NCBI RefSeq assembly: GCF_016858125.1
Contig: NZ_CP064781.1
Coordinates: forward strand, 868,001 to 932,000
Reading direction: 5' to 3'
Origin: Azospira restricta
Lineage (GTDB): Bacteria > Pseudomonadota > Gammaproteobacteria > Burkholderiales > Rhodocyclaceae
Length of the DNA stretch: 64,000 nucleotides
The notes beneath the pieces are model-generated. The model was given only the letters and a program-made list of their open reading frames with translations. It was not told the DNA's origin and ran no database searches. Made by a program: the position numbers and the translations under genes. This document shows, in pieces, positions 1 to 8,814 of this stretch; within the stretch, counting starts at the first letter, position 1; each line of letters opens with the position of its first letter.

Positions 1-3
1 GGC

Positions 4-453
4 TCATGGCTGCGTGCTCCGGTAGGCGTTGATGCGCGCGACGGCGCGGGGCACGTCGGGCTCGCCGTAGACCACGTAGCGTCGATCGACCACCACGGCG
101 GGAATCTTGGCGATGCCCAGTCCCCGGGCATCCGCGACACCTTGGTAGGCATGGCCGATGCGACGCTGCAGCGCCTCGCCACCGTCATGCAACCGCTGCC
201 GCACCACGGCTGCGGCCTGTTGCGGGTCGGCCGGCAGGTGCGCGGCGAGTTCGACCTCGATGCGCGTGGCCTGGTCCAGCTCGATGATCCGCACGCCGGC
301 CGGGGCCTGCACCGGATGACGGCTGTCGGTGACGACGAGCACATCGGCGGCCGCCGCAATGGGGCCGAGCAGCGCGGCGCACAGTCCAGCGGCCAGCCTG
401 GCGGCCAAGGGGCGCCGCGAGACGCCAGGAAGGTTGAGGGAATGAGTCGGCAT
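4..453 (-). CDS. ICE conjugation protein, TIGR03757 (PFL_4709-like) family
   Basis: Predicted exported protein of 149 aa. Residues 15-36 form a hydrophobic Ala/Leu-rich signal peptide ending AAAA, followed by a small thioredoxin-like fold (DVLVVTDSRHPV, later KIPAVVVDRRYVVYG) typical of the TIGR03757 family of PFGI-1/clc-type ICEs. The family belongs to the periplasmic part of the mating-pair apparatus; its exact job is not known. It is the last conjugation gene visible on the left and is separated from radC by about 165 bp containing a hairpin, so it is probably a separate transcription unit. The ATG start is supported by the signal peptide directly behind it. Confidence 0.85.
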   Translation of the reverse strand: MPTHSLNLPGVSRRPLAARLAAGLCAALLGPIAAAADVLVVTDSRHPVQAPAGVRIIELDQATRIEVELAAHLPADPQQAAAVVRQRLHDGGEALQRRIGHAYQGVADARGLGIAKIPAVVVDRRYVVYGEPDVPRAVARINAYRSTQP

Positions 454-567
454 GTCGCGCCTCCGCGGAGTCGATGCAGACTCGTAGTCGAGCGCAACGC
501 AGATCAGGGAACGACAAAGAAACCGAAACCGGTCAGTCCCGATTTCTCTGCGGGTCGGCGAAAGGAA

Positions 568-588
568 ACGGGAGCCAAGGGCTCCCGT
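568..588 (-). terminator. Hairpin downstream of radC
   Basis: Perfect 9-bp inverted repeat with a 3-nt loop (ACGGGAGCC / GGCTCCCGT). On the minus strand it is followed by TTTCCTTTCG, a weak U-rich tail. It lies 30 bp after the radC stop codon and is the natural end of the radC transcript. The remaining 454-567 and 589-618 hold no gene that I can see. Confidence 0.55.
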
Positions 589-618
589 GGTGATGAAATG
601 AATGCGCGTGGGGTGCTG

Positions 619-1113
619 CTACAACAAGCCGGCTTCGGCGAACGAGTACGGGCTGCCCTTGCCGACGATGAAGTGATCCAGCACCCGGACATCGACGGTG
701 GCCAGGGCACTCTTCAGCCGCTCGGTGATCGCACGATCAGCGGCCGAGGGCTCGGTGTTTCCCGAGGGGTGCTGATGCGCCAGGATCAGCGCCGAAGCGT
801 TGAGCGTCAGCGCACGCTGGACAACCACCCTCGGATACACCGAAGTCTGGTCGACCGTGCCCTTGAACAGCGGCTCAAAGGCGAGCACCTGGTGCTGGTT
901 GTCGAGAAACACGACGGCGAAGATTTCGTTCGGCTCCGCGACCAGTTTCAGGCGCAGGTAGTCGCGCACCGCGGCGGGACTGCCCAGCGCCGGACCGGCC
1001 TTGAACACGCGGTTCTCCAGCAGGGTGATGGCCTGCCGGATGATCCAGTCTTCGTGCTGGGCGGCGATCAGGGTGAGCGACTCCGGGCGGGAGTCGGCGA
1101 TGACAAGAGACAT
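619..1113 (-). CDS. radC: RadC-family JAB-domain protein
   Basis: Protein of 164 aa belonging to the RadC/JAB1-MPN family carried by mobile elements. The metal-binding signature is intact: an upstream Glu in the NEIF motif and [14 protein letters not shown], which supplies the H-x-H-x7-S-x2-D ligands. The N-terminal helix-hairpin-helix part of chromosomal RadC is absent, as is normal for ICE-borne copies. Chromosomal RadC is not the repair protein once assumed, and mobile copies are usually linked to DNA processing or anti-restriction functions; the role here is unproven. The start MSLVIADS is preceded by GGAGG at good spacing. A long structured leader precedes it, related to the one in front of the STY4534-type gene. 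Confidence 0.9.
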   Translation of the reverse strand: MSLVIADSRPESLTLIAAQHEDWIIRQAITLLENRVFKAGPALGSPAAVRDYLRLKLVAEPNEIFAVVFLDNQHQVLAFEPLFKGTVDQTSVYPRVVVQRALTLNASALILAHQHPSGNTEPSAADRAITERLKSALATVDVRVLDHFIVGKGSPYSFAEAGLL

Positions 1114-1308
1114 GGCGAACCTCCAATGGATGAGATCGGAGGGCGCCTGCCCCTGGAGGGCAAACCCTCCTGGGGACGATGGGGATGGAACAGGTGACGA
1201 GCGGGCATCCACCACCGCCGATGCGGTGGCTGTTCGCGTCAAGGGATGCGATGCGAACGGGTTTCGATCAACGCGGACGAGCCGCGCCGCAGCCTTGAAG
1301 ATCGATGG
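1114..1308 (-). ncRNA. Structured 5' leader of radC (candidate radC RNA motif)
   Basis: This 195-nt leader has two parts. Next to the gene is a GC-rich stem region (GGAGGG / CCCTCC at 1138-1178 with inner CCCC/GGGG runs) ending in the GGAGG ribosome-binding site. Farther upstream is a block, about 1217-1322, that matches the leader of the STY4534-type gene at about 50064-50162: both contain TTCGATCAACGCGG, GCAGCCTTGAAGATCG and CCTGGGCATGT. The block runs a few bases into the 3' end of the neighbouring dsbA-like gene. Conserved 5' leaders in front of radC and other DNA-handling genes are described as the radC RNA motif (Weinberg and colleagues). The match is by context, not by a covariance search. 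Confidence 0.5.
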
Positions 1309-2052
1309 CTACCTGGGCATGTCACCGGCAACGCCGGCGGGCATGTCTGGGGAGTGGGCGGGTTCGGCTGCGGTCGTGCTGCCGGCGGCGAGCAGGTCGA
1401 TGGCCGACAGCAGGGCATCGCCTTCGACGGGACCGTGCAGCAGGAGAGTCTTGCCGGACTCGCGGTCGCGCAGTTGCAAGGCCGGCGTGGCCGCGATGTC
1501 CTGCTGTGCCGCTTCCATCGCTTGGGCACGGATGACGGCATCGGGGCGCTCGCTGTCGAGGCAACCCTGCATGGCTGGCGTGAGGTCGGGATAGCGCAGG
1601 CCCTCCGGCAGGCCCTGGCCGTCGCCACGGGTGTTCGAGTAGAGCCACGCCACGGCCTGCCAGAACGTGGCATGTCCGCCCGTCTCGCCCGCGCACTCGG
1701 CCAGGCGTGCTCCGGTAGTCGCGGCCGGCTCGTGCATGGACAGCGGCAGGTGGTGCCACTGCCAGTTCACCTCGGGATGGGCGTCGATCCAGCGCTTGAG
1801 CGTCGGGAAGTAGGCCCGGCAGTACGGGCACTCCAGGTCGGCGTACCCGACCACCGTGAAGCGCGCATCGGCACGGCCATACAGCCAGGGCGGGCCAGCC
1901 GGTTTCGACGCTTCGGACCCGACGGCGGCCAGAGAAATGGGCTCGATTGCCGGATGCGGCACGCGCAGCAGCATCCACGAGGCCACCGCAATCGTCACCA
2001 CGATCAGCAGACCGATCCAAGGATGATGGCGGGCGAAGGAAGGCAGGCGCAT
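1309..2052 (-). CDS. DsbA-family thioredoxin-fold protein of the conjugation cluster
   Basis: Protein of 247 aa with one N-terminal membrane anchor (residues 12-30, GLLIVVTIAVASWMLL) and a periplasmic thioredoxin-like domain. The redox motif CPYC lies in the context ADLECPYCRAYFPTLK, matching DsbA/DsbG-type oxidoreductases. Such proteins probably form or proofread disulfides in secretion-channel components. The start MRLPSFARHHPW puts the anchor at the very N-terminus. It lies 13 bp behind the VirB4-like gene and is probably in the same operon. The C-terminal tail of about 25 aa is low-complexity and overlaps the start of the conserved radC leader block. Confidence 0.85.
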   Translation of the reverse strand: MRLPSFARHHPWIGLLIVVTIAVASWMLLRVPHPAIEPISLAAVGSEASKPAGPPWLYGRADARFTVVGYADLECPYCRAYFPTLKRWIDAHPEVNWQWHHLPLSMHEPAATTGARLAECAGETGGHATFWQAVAWLYSNTRGDGQGLPEGLRYPDLTPAMQGCLDSERPDAVIRAQAMEAAQQDIAATPALQLRDRESGKTLLLHGPVEGDALLSAIDLLAAGSTTAAEPAHSPDMPAGVAGDMPR

Positions 2053-2065
2053 CGTGTCGCTCCCG

Positions 2066-4954
2066 TCAGGCCAACGTGCCCAGCGCCAGGGGTTCGATGC
2101 CCCGCGCACGGTCAATCTTCTCGGCCACGCGGAAGGCGGCATCCAATTCGCTGATGCCGTGCTGTTGCATCAACTGGAAGCGTTCGGCTTTCTCCTCGGG
2201 CTCGGTCATCGCCATCGCCAGGTAGAGGCTGGGCGGCACGGCGCGGAACAGCACCTCCATCGACTTGGACAGGATGACGCCCTCGCTGAACTTGCCGGCT
2301 TCCTTGCGGGCCGAGAGCATCAGCGCCTTCTGCGACGCGTTGAGTTCGCGGAAGCGCGCGATCTTCTCCACTTCATCGGGCGGCATCGACAGGCAGATCC
2401 ACCACTCGATCATGTTGAGCATGGGCTCGGCCGCCTTCGGCAGGTCGTCCAGGTTCTGCGTGGCGAGCCAGAACCACGCGCCGAGCTTGCGCCACATCTT
2501 GGTGATCTTGACCACGTAGGGCGCGAGCAGCGGGTTCTTCGTGATGATGTGGCCTTCGTCCGTCACGTTGATGATCGGGCGGCCCAGGAACTGGTCGCGC
2601 TCGGCGATGTTGTTGACGGTGTTGATGAGCGAGATGTAGGCAATCGAGAGTTGGGCGTTGTAGCCCTCGCGCGCGAAGGTGGCCAGGTCCACGATGGTGA
2701 TGTCCGCCTCGGGCCACGGCGTGCCGGACCGGTCGAACATCTCGCCGTCCACGCCCTGGCAGAACATGTCCATGGCGTCGGCCATCTCCAGCAGCCGTGC
2801 GCGCCGTATCTCCGGCAGCGTGGCGTCGCGGGCGCGCTCGCGTAGCGCGTCGCGCATGTCGCGCGTGAGCACCGTGCGTCTGTCCGCCACGCAATGCTGG
2901 GCCGCATCGAGGATGCACTGGCGAATCAGGCTGCGGTCGGCGCGCGTCATGCGCGCTTCTTCCTTGTCCTCGCCGCCGGTGATCATCAGTCGTGCAGTGA
3001 TCTCCAGCTCGCCGAGCACGTCGCGCTGCTCATCGCCTTCCATGGCCATGCCGGCATCGGTCTGGTCCTCGTCGAGCGCATCGACGTCCAGCGTCTGCAC
3101 CTGGCTCGGCGTATCGACCAGGCGCCGGGCGTCGGCGAACGGAGCCAGACTGACACCCGCGCCCGGCGCGAGCTTCACCCGATGCACGGTGAGGCCCAGC
3201 CGTGCCGCGAAGTCGCCGAACAGGCCGAAGCTGTTGCCCGCCTCGACGATGAACAGGCGCGGGCGGTAGATCGCCGTCACCTGGTTCAGGATGTTGTTGA
3301 GCGTCGCGCTCTTGCCCGAACCCGTGGGGCCGAACAGGAACAGATGCGCGTTCATCTGCCGGTCGAGGCGGTTCAACGGATCGAAGGTGATCGGACCTCC
3401 GCCGCGGTTGAAGAAAGTGATGCCCGGATGCCCCGTGCCCTGGCTGCGGCCCCAGACCGGTGCCAGGTTCGCCGCGTGTTGCGCGAACATGAGCTGGGTG
3501 TACCACTGGCGCTTGTCGGCAGCCGGGTCGAACACGCACGGCAGCCAGCGCAGATAGCTGTTCAGCGGCGCCACCTCGTCCTCTTCGCGTACCGGTTGCA
3601 GGCCGGCGCTGAGCATCACGTTGACGAGCTGCAGGCCGCGCGCATCGAGCTGGTCCAGGTCGCGGCCGCGCAGGTAGAACGCCAGCGCGCCGCGGTAGAG
3701 CTTGTGCGCGCTGCCGATCAGGCCGCGCGCCTGCTGCACGTCCTGCCGGGTCTGCTCCGAGGCCAGGGTCTCGCCGACGGACTTCCTGGCGAGGTGGTTG
3801 AGGTGCGCCTCCAGCACGTCCTGGGGCGTGGCGACCAGCGTCAGGCACATCACCGTGTCCTCGGGCATCTGGTCGAACAGCGCGTTCATGGCGTCGCCGC
3901 CTTTGCGCGTCTCGCCCGTCAGATGGCCGGTCACGGGTGGCGTGCGCAGGCGATCCATCACGATCACCCGATGCGGCATGCCGTCGAAGAACCACAGGCC
4001 GCCCGCCACGTCCGAACGGGGCTGGCCGAAGAACAGGCGCTGCGCGAAGTCGGTGCCGCTGGCGAGTTCGATCTCGCCCTCCTCCCGCTCTTCCGGGTAG
4101 CGGGTCAGCGCGTAGAAGCGTTCCCGGTCTTCGGCAGCGGCGCCGAGCAAGGTCGGATTCGGGTTGAACCAGCGCAGCAGCCAGGCGTGGATGTCCGCCG
4201 CGCCGAGACGCCGAGCCTTCACGCCGGCATTCGCCAGCCCGCCGACGAGGCGGTCGCAGATCGTGGTCAGCGCCTGCTCGGGCGACTGGCCGCGCCGTGG
4301 GGTTGGGGCCGCGGACGTGCGGCGGTAGACCACCATGCGCACCCGCCGCACCTGGCCGCGCCACGGCAGGCGCGTCACCGTGGTGTCCTCGAACAGGCCA
4401 CCCGGCTTGGCGATGGCCCGCAGGTGATGGGCGAAGAAGCGCAGGTAGAAGTCGCTGAACGCGCTGCCCTGCGCACGCGGCTGCAGGTAGTTCGCCAGGG
4501 AGCGCCGATAGTTGTCCCAGTCGGCCTCGTCCTGGGCGTAGAGCTGCACCACCCAGGGGTTGTCGTCCAACTCGTCGAAGGCGTCCTGCAGGGCGTTCTC
4601 CAGCGCATCGCGCGCCTGCCATAGCCAGGCCATCTCGCGGCCCTCGGTGCCGACCGGCGCCAGCTCGAAGAAGGCCGCCACCGACTGGCCGTCTTCCAGC
4701 AACATGCACTTGCTGCCGGGCAGGTACTCGACCCAGGGCAGCAAGTCCGCGAACGACGGCGCGACGCCATAGAGCGCATCGTGGTCGGCCTGGGTGGCCG
4801 GCCTGCGCCGGCCCCGGCCGAGCGCGCTACCCGGCTCGGCGACACCCTGTGCCGCCAGGGCCGTTACGTGCCGTGCCCAGGCATCATCGGCCGCATCTGC
4901 GGCGTCAGCAGGCGATGCGTCGGGCTTGCGTGACCACGGCAGCGACCAGGCCAT
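2066..4954 (-). CDS. VirB4-like conjugative transfer ATPase (TIGR03744, PFL_4706 family)
   Basis: Protein of 962 aa, the main energising ATPase of the type IV secretion channel, expected at the cytoplasmic face of the inner membrane. Walker A (FGPTGSGKSATLNN) is near residue 545. Later segments include ITIVDLATFAREGYN, INVTDEGHIITKNP and WFWLATQNLDDLP, in the order usual for VirB4/TraC proteins. Its length is normal for the ICE family. The start codon shares a base with the stop of the lipoprotein gene upstream, so the two are translationally coupled. Nothing indicates damage. Confidence 0.93.
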   Translation of the reverse strand: MAWSLPWSRKPDASPADAADAADDAWARHVTALAAQGVAEPGSALGRGRRRPATQADHDALYGVAPSFADLLPWVEYLPGSKCMLLEDGQSVAAFFELAPVGTEGREMAWLWQARDALENALQDAFDELDDNPWVVQLYAQDEADWDNYRRSLANYLQPRAQGSAFSDFYLRFFAHHLRAIAKPGGLFEDTTVTRLPWRGQVRRVRMVVYRRTSAAPTPRRGQSPEQALTTICDRLVGGLANAGVKARRLGAADIHAWLLRWFNPNPTLLGAAAEDRERFYALTRYPEEREEGEIELASGTDFAQRLFFGQPRSDVAGGLWFFDGMPHRVIVMDRLRTPPVTGHLTGETRKGGDAMNALFDQMPEDTVMCLTLVATPQDVLEAHLNHLARKSVGETLASEQTRQDVQQARGLIGSAHKLYRGALAFYLRGRDLDQLDARGLQLVNVMLSAGLQPVREEDEVAPLNSYLRWLPCVFDPAADKRQWYTQLMFAQHAANLAPVWGRSQGTGHPGITFFNRGGGPITFDPLNRLDRQMNAHLFLFGPTGSGKSATLNNILNQVTAIYRPRLFIVEAGNSFGLFGDFAARLGLTVHRVKLAPGAGVSLAPFADARRLVDTPSQVQTLDVDALDEDQTDAGMAMEGDEQRDVLGELEITARLMITGGEDKEEARMTRADRSLIRQCILDAAQHCVADRRTVLTRDMRDALRERARDATLPEIRRARLLEMADAMDMFCQGVDGEMFDRSGTPWPEADITIVDLATFAREGYNAQLSIAYISLINTVNNIAERDQFLGRPIINVTDEGHIITKNPLLAPYVVKITKMWRKLGAWFWLATQNLDDLPKAAEPMLNMIEWWICLSMPPDEVEKIARFRELNASQKALMLSARKEAGKFSEGVILSKSMEVLFRAVPPSLYLAMAMTEPEEKAERFQLMQQHGISELDAAFRVAEKIDRARGIEPLALGTLA

Positions 4955-5388
4955 CAGTAGTCCTCCACGCGCTCGCCCGGCATCGCGTACTGCACGCGCT
5001 GGTAGAGCGGGAACACCGTGCTGTAGCCAGGCACCGGCACCGGGTCGGTGCCCGCCAGGTGCGGGAACACGTACATCACCAGGTCGGGGTTCGGCAGACG
5101 GTGGAACTGGCGGTGAATCTCGTTCTGCGCGGTGCGGGTGTAGCGCGCCTGCACGCCGGGCGCCGCCTGCACATCGGCATCGGCCAGTGGCCGGCGCAGG
5201 CCCTGGCGCGCATCGAGCAGTTGCCGCGCGGCCTGGCCGCTGCCCGCGCTGCCGCCGGTCTCCTGGTGCCAGATGTCGAGCATGGTGCTGTCGCCGTGCG
5301 GCAGCAGCTTCTCCTTGCTCGTAGCGCAGCCGCCGAGCAGGGTGGCCGCCAGCAGCACGGCGGCCGCGTCAATCCAGATCCGATGCAT
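4954..5388 (-). CDS. Conjugative transfer region lipoprotein (TIGR03751 family)
   Basis: Protein of 144 aa with a classical lipoprotein signal: hydrophobic residues 7-18 (AAAVLLAATLLGG), then lipobox LGGC with Cys about 20. The mature part is hydrophilic and includes RYTRTAQNEIHRQFHRLPNP. It probably sits in the outer membrane as part of the channel core. The start MHRIWID is chosen because the signal follows at once; the open frame continues upstream but there overlaps the preceding gene with no recognisable sequence. It overlaps the end of the TIGR03752 gene by 20 bp and the VirB4 start by one base. Confidence 0.85.
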   Translation of the reverse strand: MHRIWIDAAAVLLAATLLGGCATSKEKLLPHGDSTMLDIWHQETGGSAGSGQAARQLLDARQGLRRPLADADVQAAPGVQARYTRTAQNEIHRQFHRLPNPDLVMYVFPHLAGTDPVPVPGYSTVFPLYQRVQYAMPGERVEDY

Positions 5389-6802
5389 GGGCTTCTCCGG
5401 TACGGTGGTGGACCCGACGCCCCTTGGCGTCGTAGTCGATGTCGAGAGGCTGCTCCAGATGCACGGCCACCTTGGCGCCGGGCTGCACGTAGACCGCCGC
5501 GAAGGCCTGGCCGTAGAGCTTGTTGACCCAATCGGCCATGTCGCGCACGCCGCCCGCGAGGATGCGGCCCATCGCTTCGTTGCTGCTGATACCAACGGTG
5601 CCCAGCGAGCCGTTGCTGTTGGCGACCACGGCCACGCTGCCGTTGTCGGACTTGATGAGCGAGGCCGCGCCGGCGCCGGCCGCGGTGATGAGCGCCTGGC
5701 TGCCCAGGTACTGCTGGGCGTTGCTGCGCCGCTCGCCGCTGACGCAGGGAATGCCGTAGGGGTCGCTGATCCAGCCCAGGCCACCCTGGATGCTGGCGCC
5801 GTTGTGACCCGCGTTGCCGCCGCTGCTACCGCCCTTGCTACTGTCCTGCGGCAGCGTGCGGATGGTGCCGTCCTGGAATACGAACGTGACCGAGCGGATT
5901 TGCCCGCGCACGCACGAGAGCGTCCAGTCGCCCGAGGCCGTGCCGCTGACCACGGCGCCGGCCACGTCGGGGATGTCGATGCCGTTGGCGGTGAGGTTGT
6001 CCGGGCCGATCAGCACCTTGAACGGATAGGGATCGTTGACGGTTCCGTCGATCGGCACGCGCCCGATCAGCGCCGTCATGGCAATCGACCCCATGAGCGT
6101 CGAGTTCGACGGCACCGTGTAGACCGCCTTCGTGGATGCGCCCACCGCGCGGCTGCCGACGTCGGCGACGGATTCCACTGCGGCCGACAGGCTTTTCTGG
6201 GCCGGCCCGAAGCTCAGGGGAAAGCTCGGCTCCTTGTTGCCGTTCTTGGCGTCGACCTTGGCATCGTCGGGCTCGACCCACTGCGTGCCACTGGTGCCGC
6301 GGTTGAAGCGCTGGCCGTCACCCTCTTCCAGCCCCAGCCCGACGGGCAGGTCGGACGGGCCGCCCTTGCCGGAAAGGCCGTCCAGTTGCCGCTGCAGATC
6401 CTGCAGCAGCCCCTGGGTCTGCTGCCTGTCGCTGGCCACCTGATTGCGCTCCTGCTCCAGGCGGTTGCGCTCGCCTTCCAGCGCGCTCTGGATGCGCTGG
6501 TCGATCGCGCTTTCCCGCGCCCGCAGGCGCTCGTTCTCGGCCTTGTGCTGCTTGTTGTCGCCGAGCGCGCTCTGCAGCTCGGTGCGCAACTGCTTCACCT
6601 GGGCCACCAGCGTGGCGACGGTATCGCGCGGCGTGTCGCCTGCGATGCCTAGGGCTTTCATCTCCTCGGGCGTGAGCGTACTGGCCGCGCCCTTGGGGGC
6701 GGGCTGGCCGCCGGGGGCGCCGGAGAACAGTTTGATGCCGACGAACACCAGCAGCAGCGCCATCGGGATCAGCAACCACTTGAGCAGCGGATTACTCTTC
6801 AT
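5369..6802 (-). CDS. ICE conjugation protein, TIGR03752 (PFL_4705) family
   Basis: Protein of 477 aa with one N-terminal membrane helix (residues 8-26), a long coiled coil (about residues 60-145, rich in QLRTELQ, KAENERLRARE and LEQERNQ heptads) and a C-terminal beta-rich domain. Architecture and position match TraB/VirB10-like channel scaffolds bridging inner and outer membranes. The C-terminal domain includes SNSTLMGSIAMTALIGRVPI and a Gly-rich linker. It overlaps its neighbours on both sides, as expected in this operon. Confidence 0.9.
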   Translation of the reverse strand: MKSNPLLKWLLIPMALLLVFVGIKLFSGAPGGQPAPKGAASTLTPEEMKALGIAGDTPRDTVATLVAQVKQLRTELQSALGDNKQHKAENERLRARESAIDQRIQSALEGERNRLEQERNQVASDRQQTQGLLQDLQRQLDGLSGKGGPSDLPVGLGLEEGDGQRFNRGTSGTQWVEPDDAKVDAKNGNKEPSFPLSFGPAQKSLSAAVESVADVGSRAVGASTKAVYTVPSNSTLMGSIAMTALIGRVPIDGTVNDPYPFKVLIGPDNLTANGIDIPDVAGAVVSGTASGDWTLSCVRGQIRSVTFVFQDGTIRTLPQDSSKGGSSGGNAGHNGASIQGGLGWISDPYGIPCVSGERRSNAQQYLGSQALITAAGAGAASLIKSDNGSVAVVANSNGSLGTVGISSNEAMGRILAGGVRDMADWVNKLYGQAFAAVYVQPGAKVAVHLEQPLDIDYDAKGRRVHHRTGEAHASDLD

Positions 6803-7706
6803 CGCGCGCTCCTCCGGTCGAGCCGGCCGCGGCGGCCGGCGGCAGGTTCACGGTGGCGTCGATCGGGCTCAGCGCCGGCAGCAGCGACTCGGCCAGGCCG
6901 TGGCCGCGCGTGACCAGGTAGAGCACCGTGGTGTCGGACGAGGTACCGGCCGGCCCCAGGTTCGGATGCTGGAAGGTCGCCGCCACGAAGTTCCCCTGCA
7001 GGGTGCGCGGGTCGAGGTCGAGCCAGCGCGCGGCGGTGTTGGTGAGTCGCACGACCGTCACCCACTGGTCTTCCAGGCGCCACGCGGCCAGTGCCCGCGC
7101 GCGCACCGGCAGCGTCGGCAGCAAGGTGTCCAGCGCGAGGTCGCGGCGCAGGTTCACGCGCCCGATGCCGGCGACCGGCTCGACGGTGCGCAGCGGCGCG
7201 TACAGGTTCTGCGCGGCGTAGCGCGTCAGCACGACCGGTACCGGCGTTTCGCGCCGGGGAACGGATTTGTCTGCGGGCGCATCGGCCTGCTCGTCCGCGC
7301 CGCTTGTCGCACCGCCGCCGTAGCGCTTGGCGGGGGCTTCCGCTTCCACGATGCGCACCGGCTCGAGCGGCGCTTGGCCGTCCTTTGCCGGCTCGGCGGC
7401 GATGTCGATCAGGATCATCGCGCCGGATTCCACGTCCTGCAGTTGCAGCCGCGTCGGCGGAATGGGCTCGCTCGCCCGCAGGTAGATCGCGCCCCCCGCA
7501 CTCTGCACGCGCAGGTGGGCACCGACGCTGGCCGGTACGCCGACACGCACATTGCGGTCGATGAAGACCACGCGCTCCTGGCCGACCACCAGCGGCACCG
7601 GCAGGGGCAGGCGCTCCCAGCGCAGGATTTCCACGGCTTGGCTGGCCGGCACGACACCGAGGGTCAGCAGGACGCCGGCCAGGGCCGACAAGGCAACGGG
7701 CTTCAT
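6792..7706 (-). CDS. ICE conjugation protein, TIGR03749 (PFL_4704) family
   Basis: Protein of 304 aa with a cleavable signal peptide (residues 1-24, ending PASQA) and a periplasmic beta-rich body, in the position occupied by TraK/VirB9-like proteins. Recognisable stretches are EILRWERLPLPVPLVVGQER near the N-terminus and GNFVAATFQHPNLGPAG near the C-terminus. The family is defined by synteny in clc-type ICEs. The start MKPVALSALAG overlaps the stop of the upstream gene by four bases. The low-complexity Ala/Asp insert around residue 145 is usual in the family. Confidence 0.9.
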   Translation of the reverse strand: MKPVALSALAGVLLTLGVVPASQAVEILRWERLPLPVPLVVGQERVVFIDRNVRVGVPASVGAHLRVQSAGGAIYLRASEPIPPTRLQLQDVESGAMILIDIAAEPAKDGQAPLEPVRIVEAEAPAKRYGGGATSGADEQADAPADKSVPRRETPVPVVLTRYAAQNLYAPLRTVEPVAGIGRVNLRRDLALDTLLPTLPVRARALAAWRLEDQWVTVVRLTNTAARWLDLDPRTLQGNFVAATFQHPNLGPAGTSSDTTVLYLVTRGHGLAESLLPALSPIDATVNLPPAAAAGSTGGARDEE

Positions 7707-8395
7707 GGAGAGTCTCCCTGCAGGTGGCCGGAGGCGTTGGCGGGCGCGCCGGCCTGGCTCGGCGTCGGCGGCGTTTCGATGCGCTGGGGTGCGCTGGCGT
7801 AGCAGTCCAGCGCCAGGCCAAAGGGGTTGTGCTCGGGGTCGATGTCCAGCCGGACGACCTTGATGGGGTAGCGCACCAGGGCGCGCTTGACCTGCTCGGA
7901 GCCGTAGTATTCGTCCGCGCTCACGTCGAGCGTGACGATCCAATCGCGGTCGGAAACCACCTTGACGCGCGTGGCCGGATCGTCGCCGTAGCCGCGGCCG
8001 GGAATCTCGTAGATCCCGCGCACGCGCTGACGCAGCTCGCCACTGGCGCGCCGGTACTCGTAGTCCTGTTGCAGAAAGGCCCGGCAGCTCGGCGTCAGGT
8101 AGGCCGACAGCGCGCGCAGGTTGCGCGGGTAGTCTTCCTCGCCGTTCGTGGGCCAGCGCTGTACCTGCTGCCAGATGTAGAACGAGAAGGCATACACGCT
8201 CTCGGGCGGCACGTCCCACCACTTGCGCGTGCTGCCCGAGCGCAAGTCCGGCGGCACATGGATGGTGAGACTCTTCGGCGCACTCCACCAACCGAAGCCG
8301 AGCAGCAGCGCGACCACGAACAACGCGCCGGTCCCCAGGCGCAGCGTCTTCACGTGCGCCTGCAGGTGCGCAATCTCGTTCTTGAAACGGCTCAT
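7703..8395 (-). CDS. ICE conjugation protein, TIGR03746 (PFL_4703) family
   Basis: Protein of 230 aa with one transmembrane helix near residues 22-38 (GALFVVALLLGFGWWSA) and a periplasmic domain, resembling TraE/VirB8-like inner-membrane channel components. The segment WDVPPESVYAFSFYIWQQVQRWP is a strong family marker. The start MSRFKNEIAHLQAHVK overlaps the preceding stop by four bases (ATGA type), as does its own stop with the next start, so it is translated as part of a chain. The C-terminal 20 aa are Pro/Ala-rich and variable. Confidence 0.9.
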   Translation of the reverse strand: MSRFKNEIAHLQAHVKTLRLGTGALFVVALLLGFGWWSAPKSLTIHVPPDLRSGSTRKWWDVPPESVYAFSFYIWQQVQRWPTNGEEDYPRNLRALSAYLTPSCRAFLQQDYEYRRASGELRQRVRGIYEIPGRGYGDDPATRVKVVSDRDWIVTLDVSADEYYGSEQVKRALVRYPIKVVRLDIDPEHNPFGLALDCYASAPQRIETPPTPSQAGAPANASGHLQGDSP

Positions 8396-8802
8396 GGCGC
8401 CCCTCGATCGGTGTTGCGCCGGGTCGTCCAGTAGCCCGAGCGGGTGATGAGGCGCTGGCCGCCCAGGAGCGCTGCCAGCGCCGGATGCCGCAGGGCCAAC
8501 CGCCACTGGAGCTGCCGGTACAGCCAGGTGTCGGGCCGACCGCGCTTCTGCGCGCGCAGGAAGCCGCCGCCGACGAAGACGCCCAACGCGATGCCGGCGA
8601 CGATCAGCGTGGGCACCATGGCGATGCTGTGCGTGAGCCAGGCCAGCGGCAGGCCGAGCGTGAAACCGGCGGCGGCCGACAGGCCGGCACAGATCCACAA
8701 CTCGTCGGCGGTCAGCCCGCGCACGACCACCGGCTGGCGGTTCAACCGGTGCGGCAGGAAGGTCACCAGCGTGTCGCGCGAAGTCTCCGAAGGGACAGCC
8801 AT
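8392..8802 (-). CDS. ICE conjugation membrane protein, TIGR03750 (PFL_4702) family
   Basis: Protein of 136 aa with two adjacent membrane helices (about residues 35-53 and 57-77) after the segment TFLPHRLNRQPVVVRGLTADEL, characteristic of the TraL/VirB3-like family of clc-type ICEs. It probably anchors the ATPase to the membrane complex. The basic C-terminal tail is cytoplasmic by the positive-inside rule. Confidence 0.88.
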   Translation of the reverse strand: MAVPSETSRDTLVTFLPHRLNRQPVVVRGLTADELWICAGLSAAAGFTLGLPLAWLTHSIAMVPTLIVAGIALGVFVGGGFLRAQKRGRPDTWLYRQLQWRLALRHPALAALLGGQRLITRSGYWTTRRNTDRGAP

Positions 8803-8814
8803 CGTTTGCCGCCC

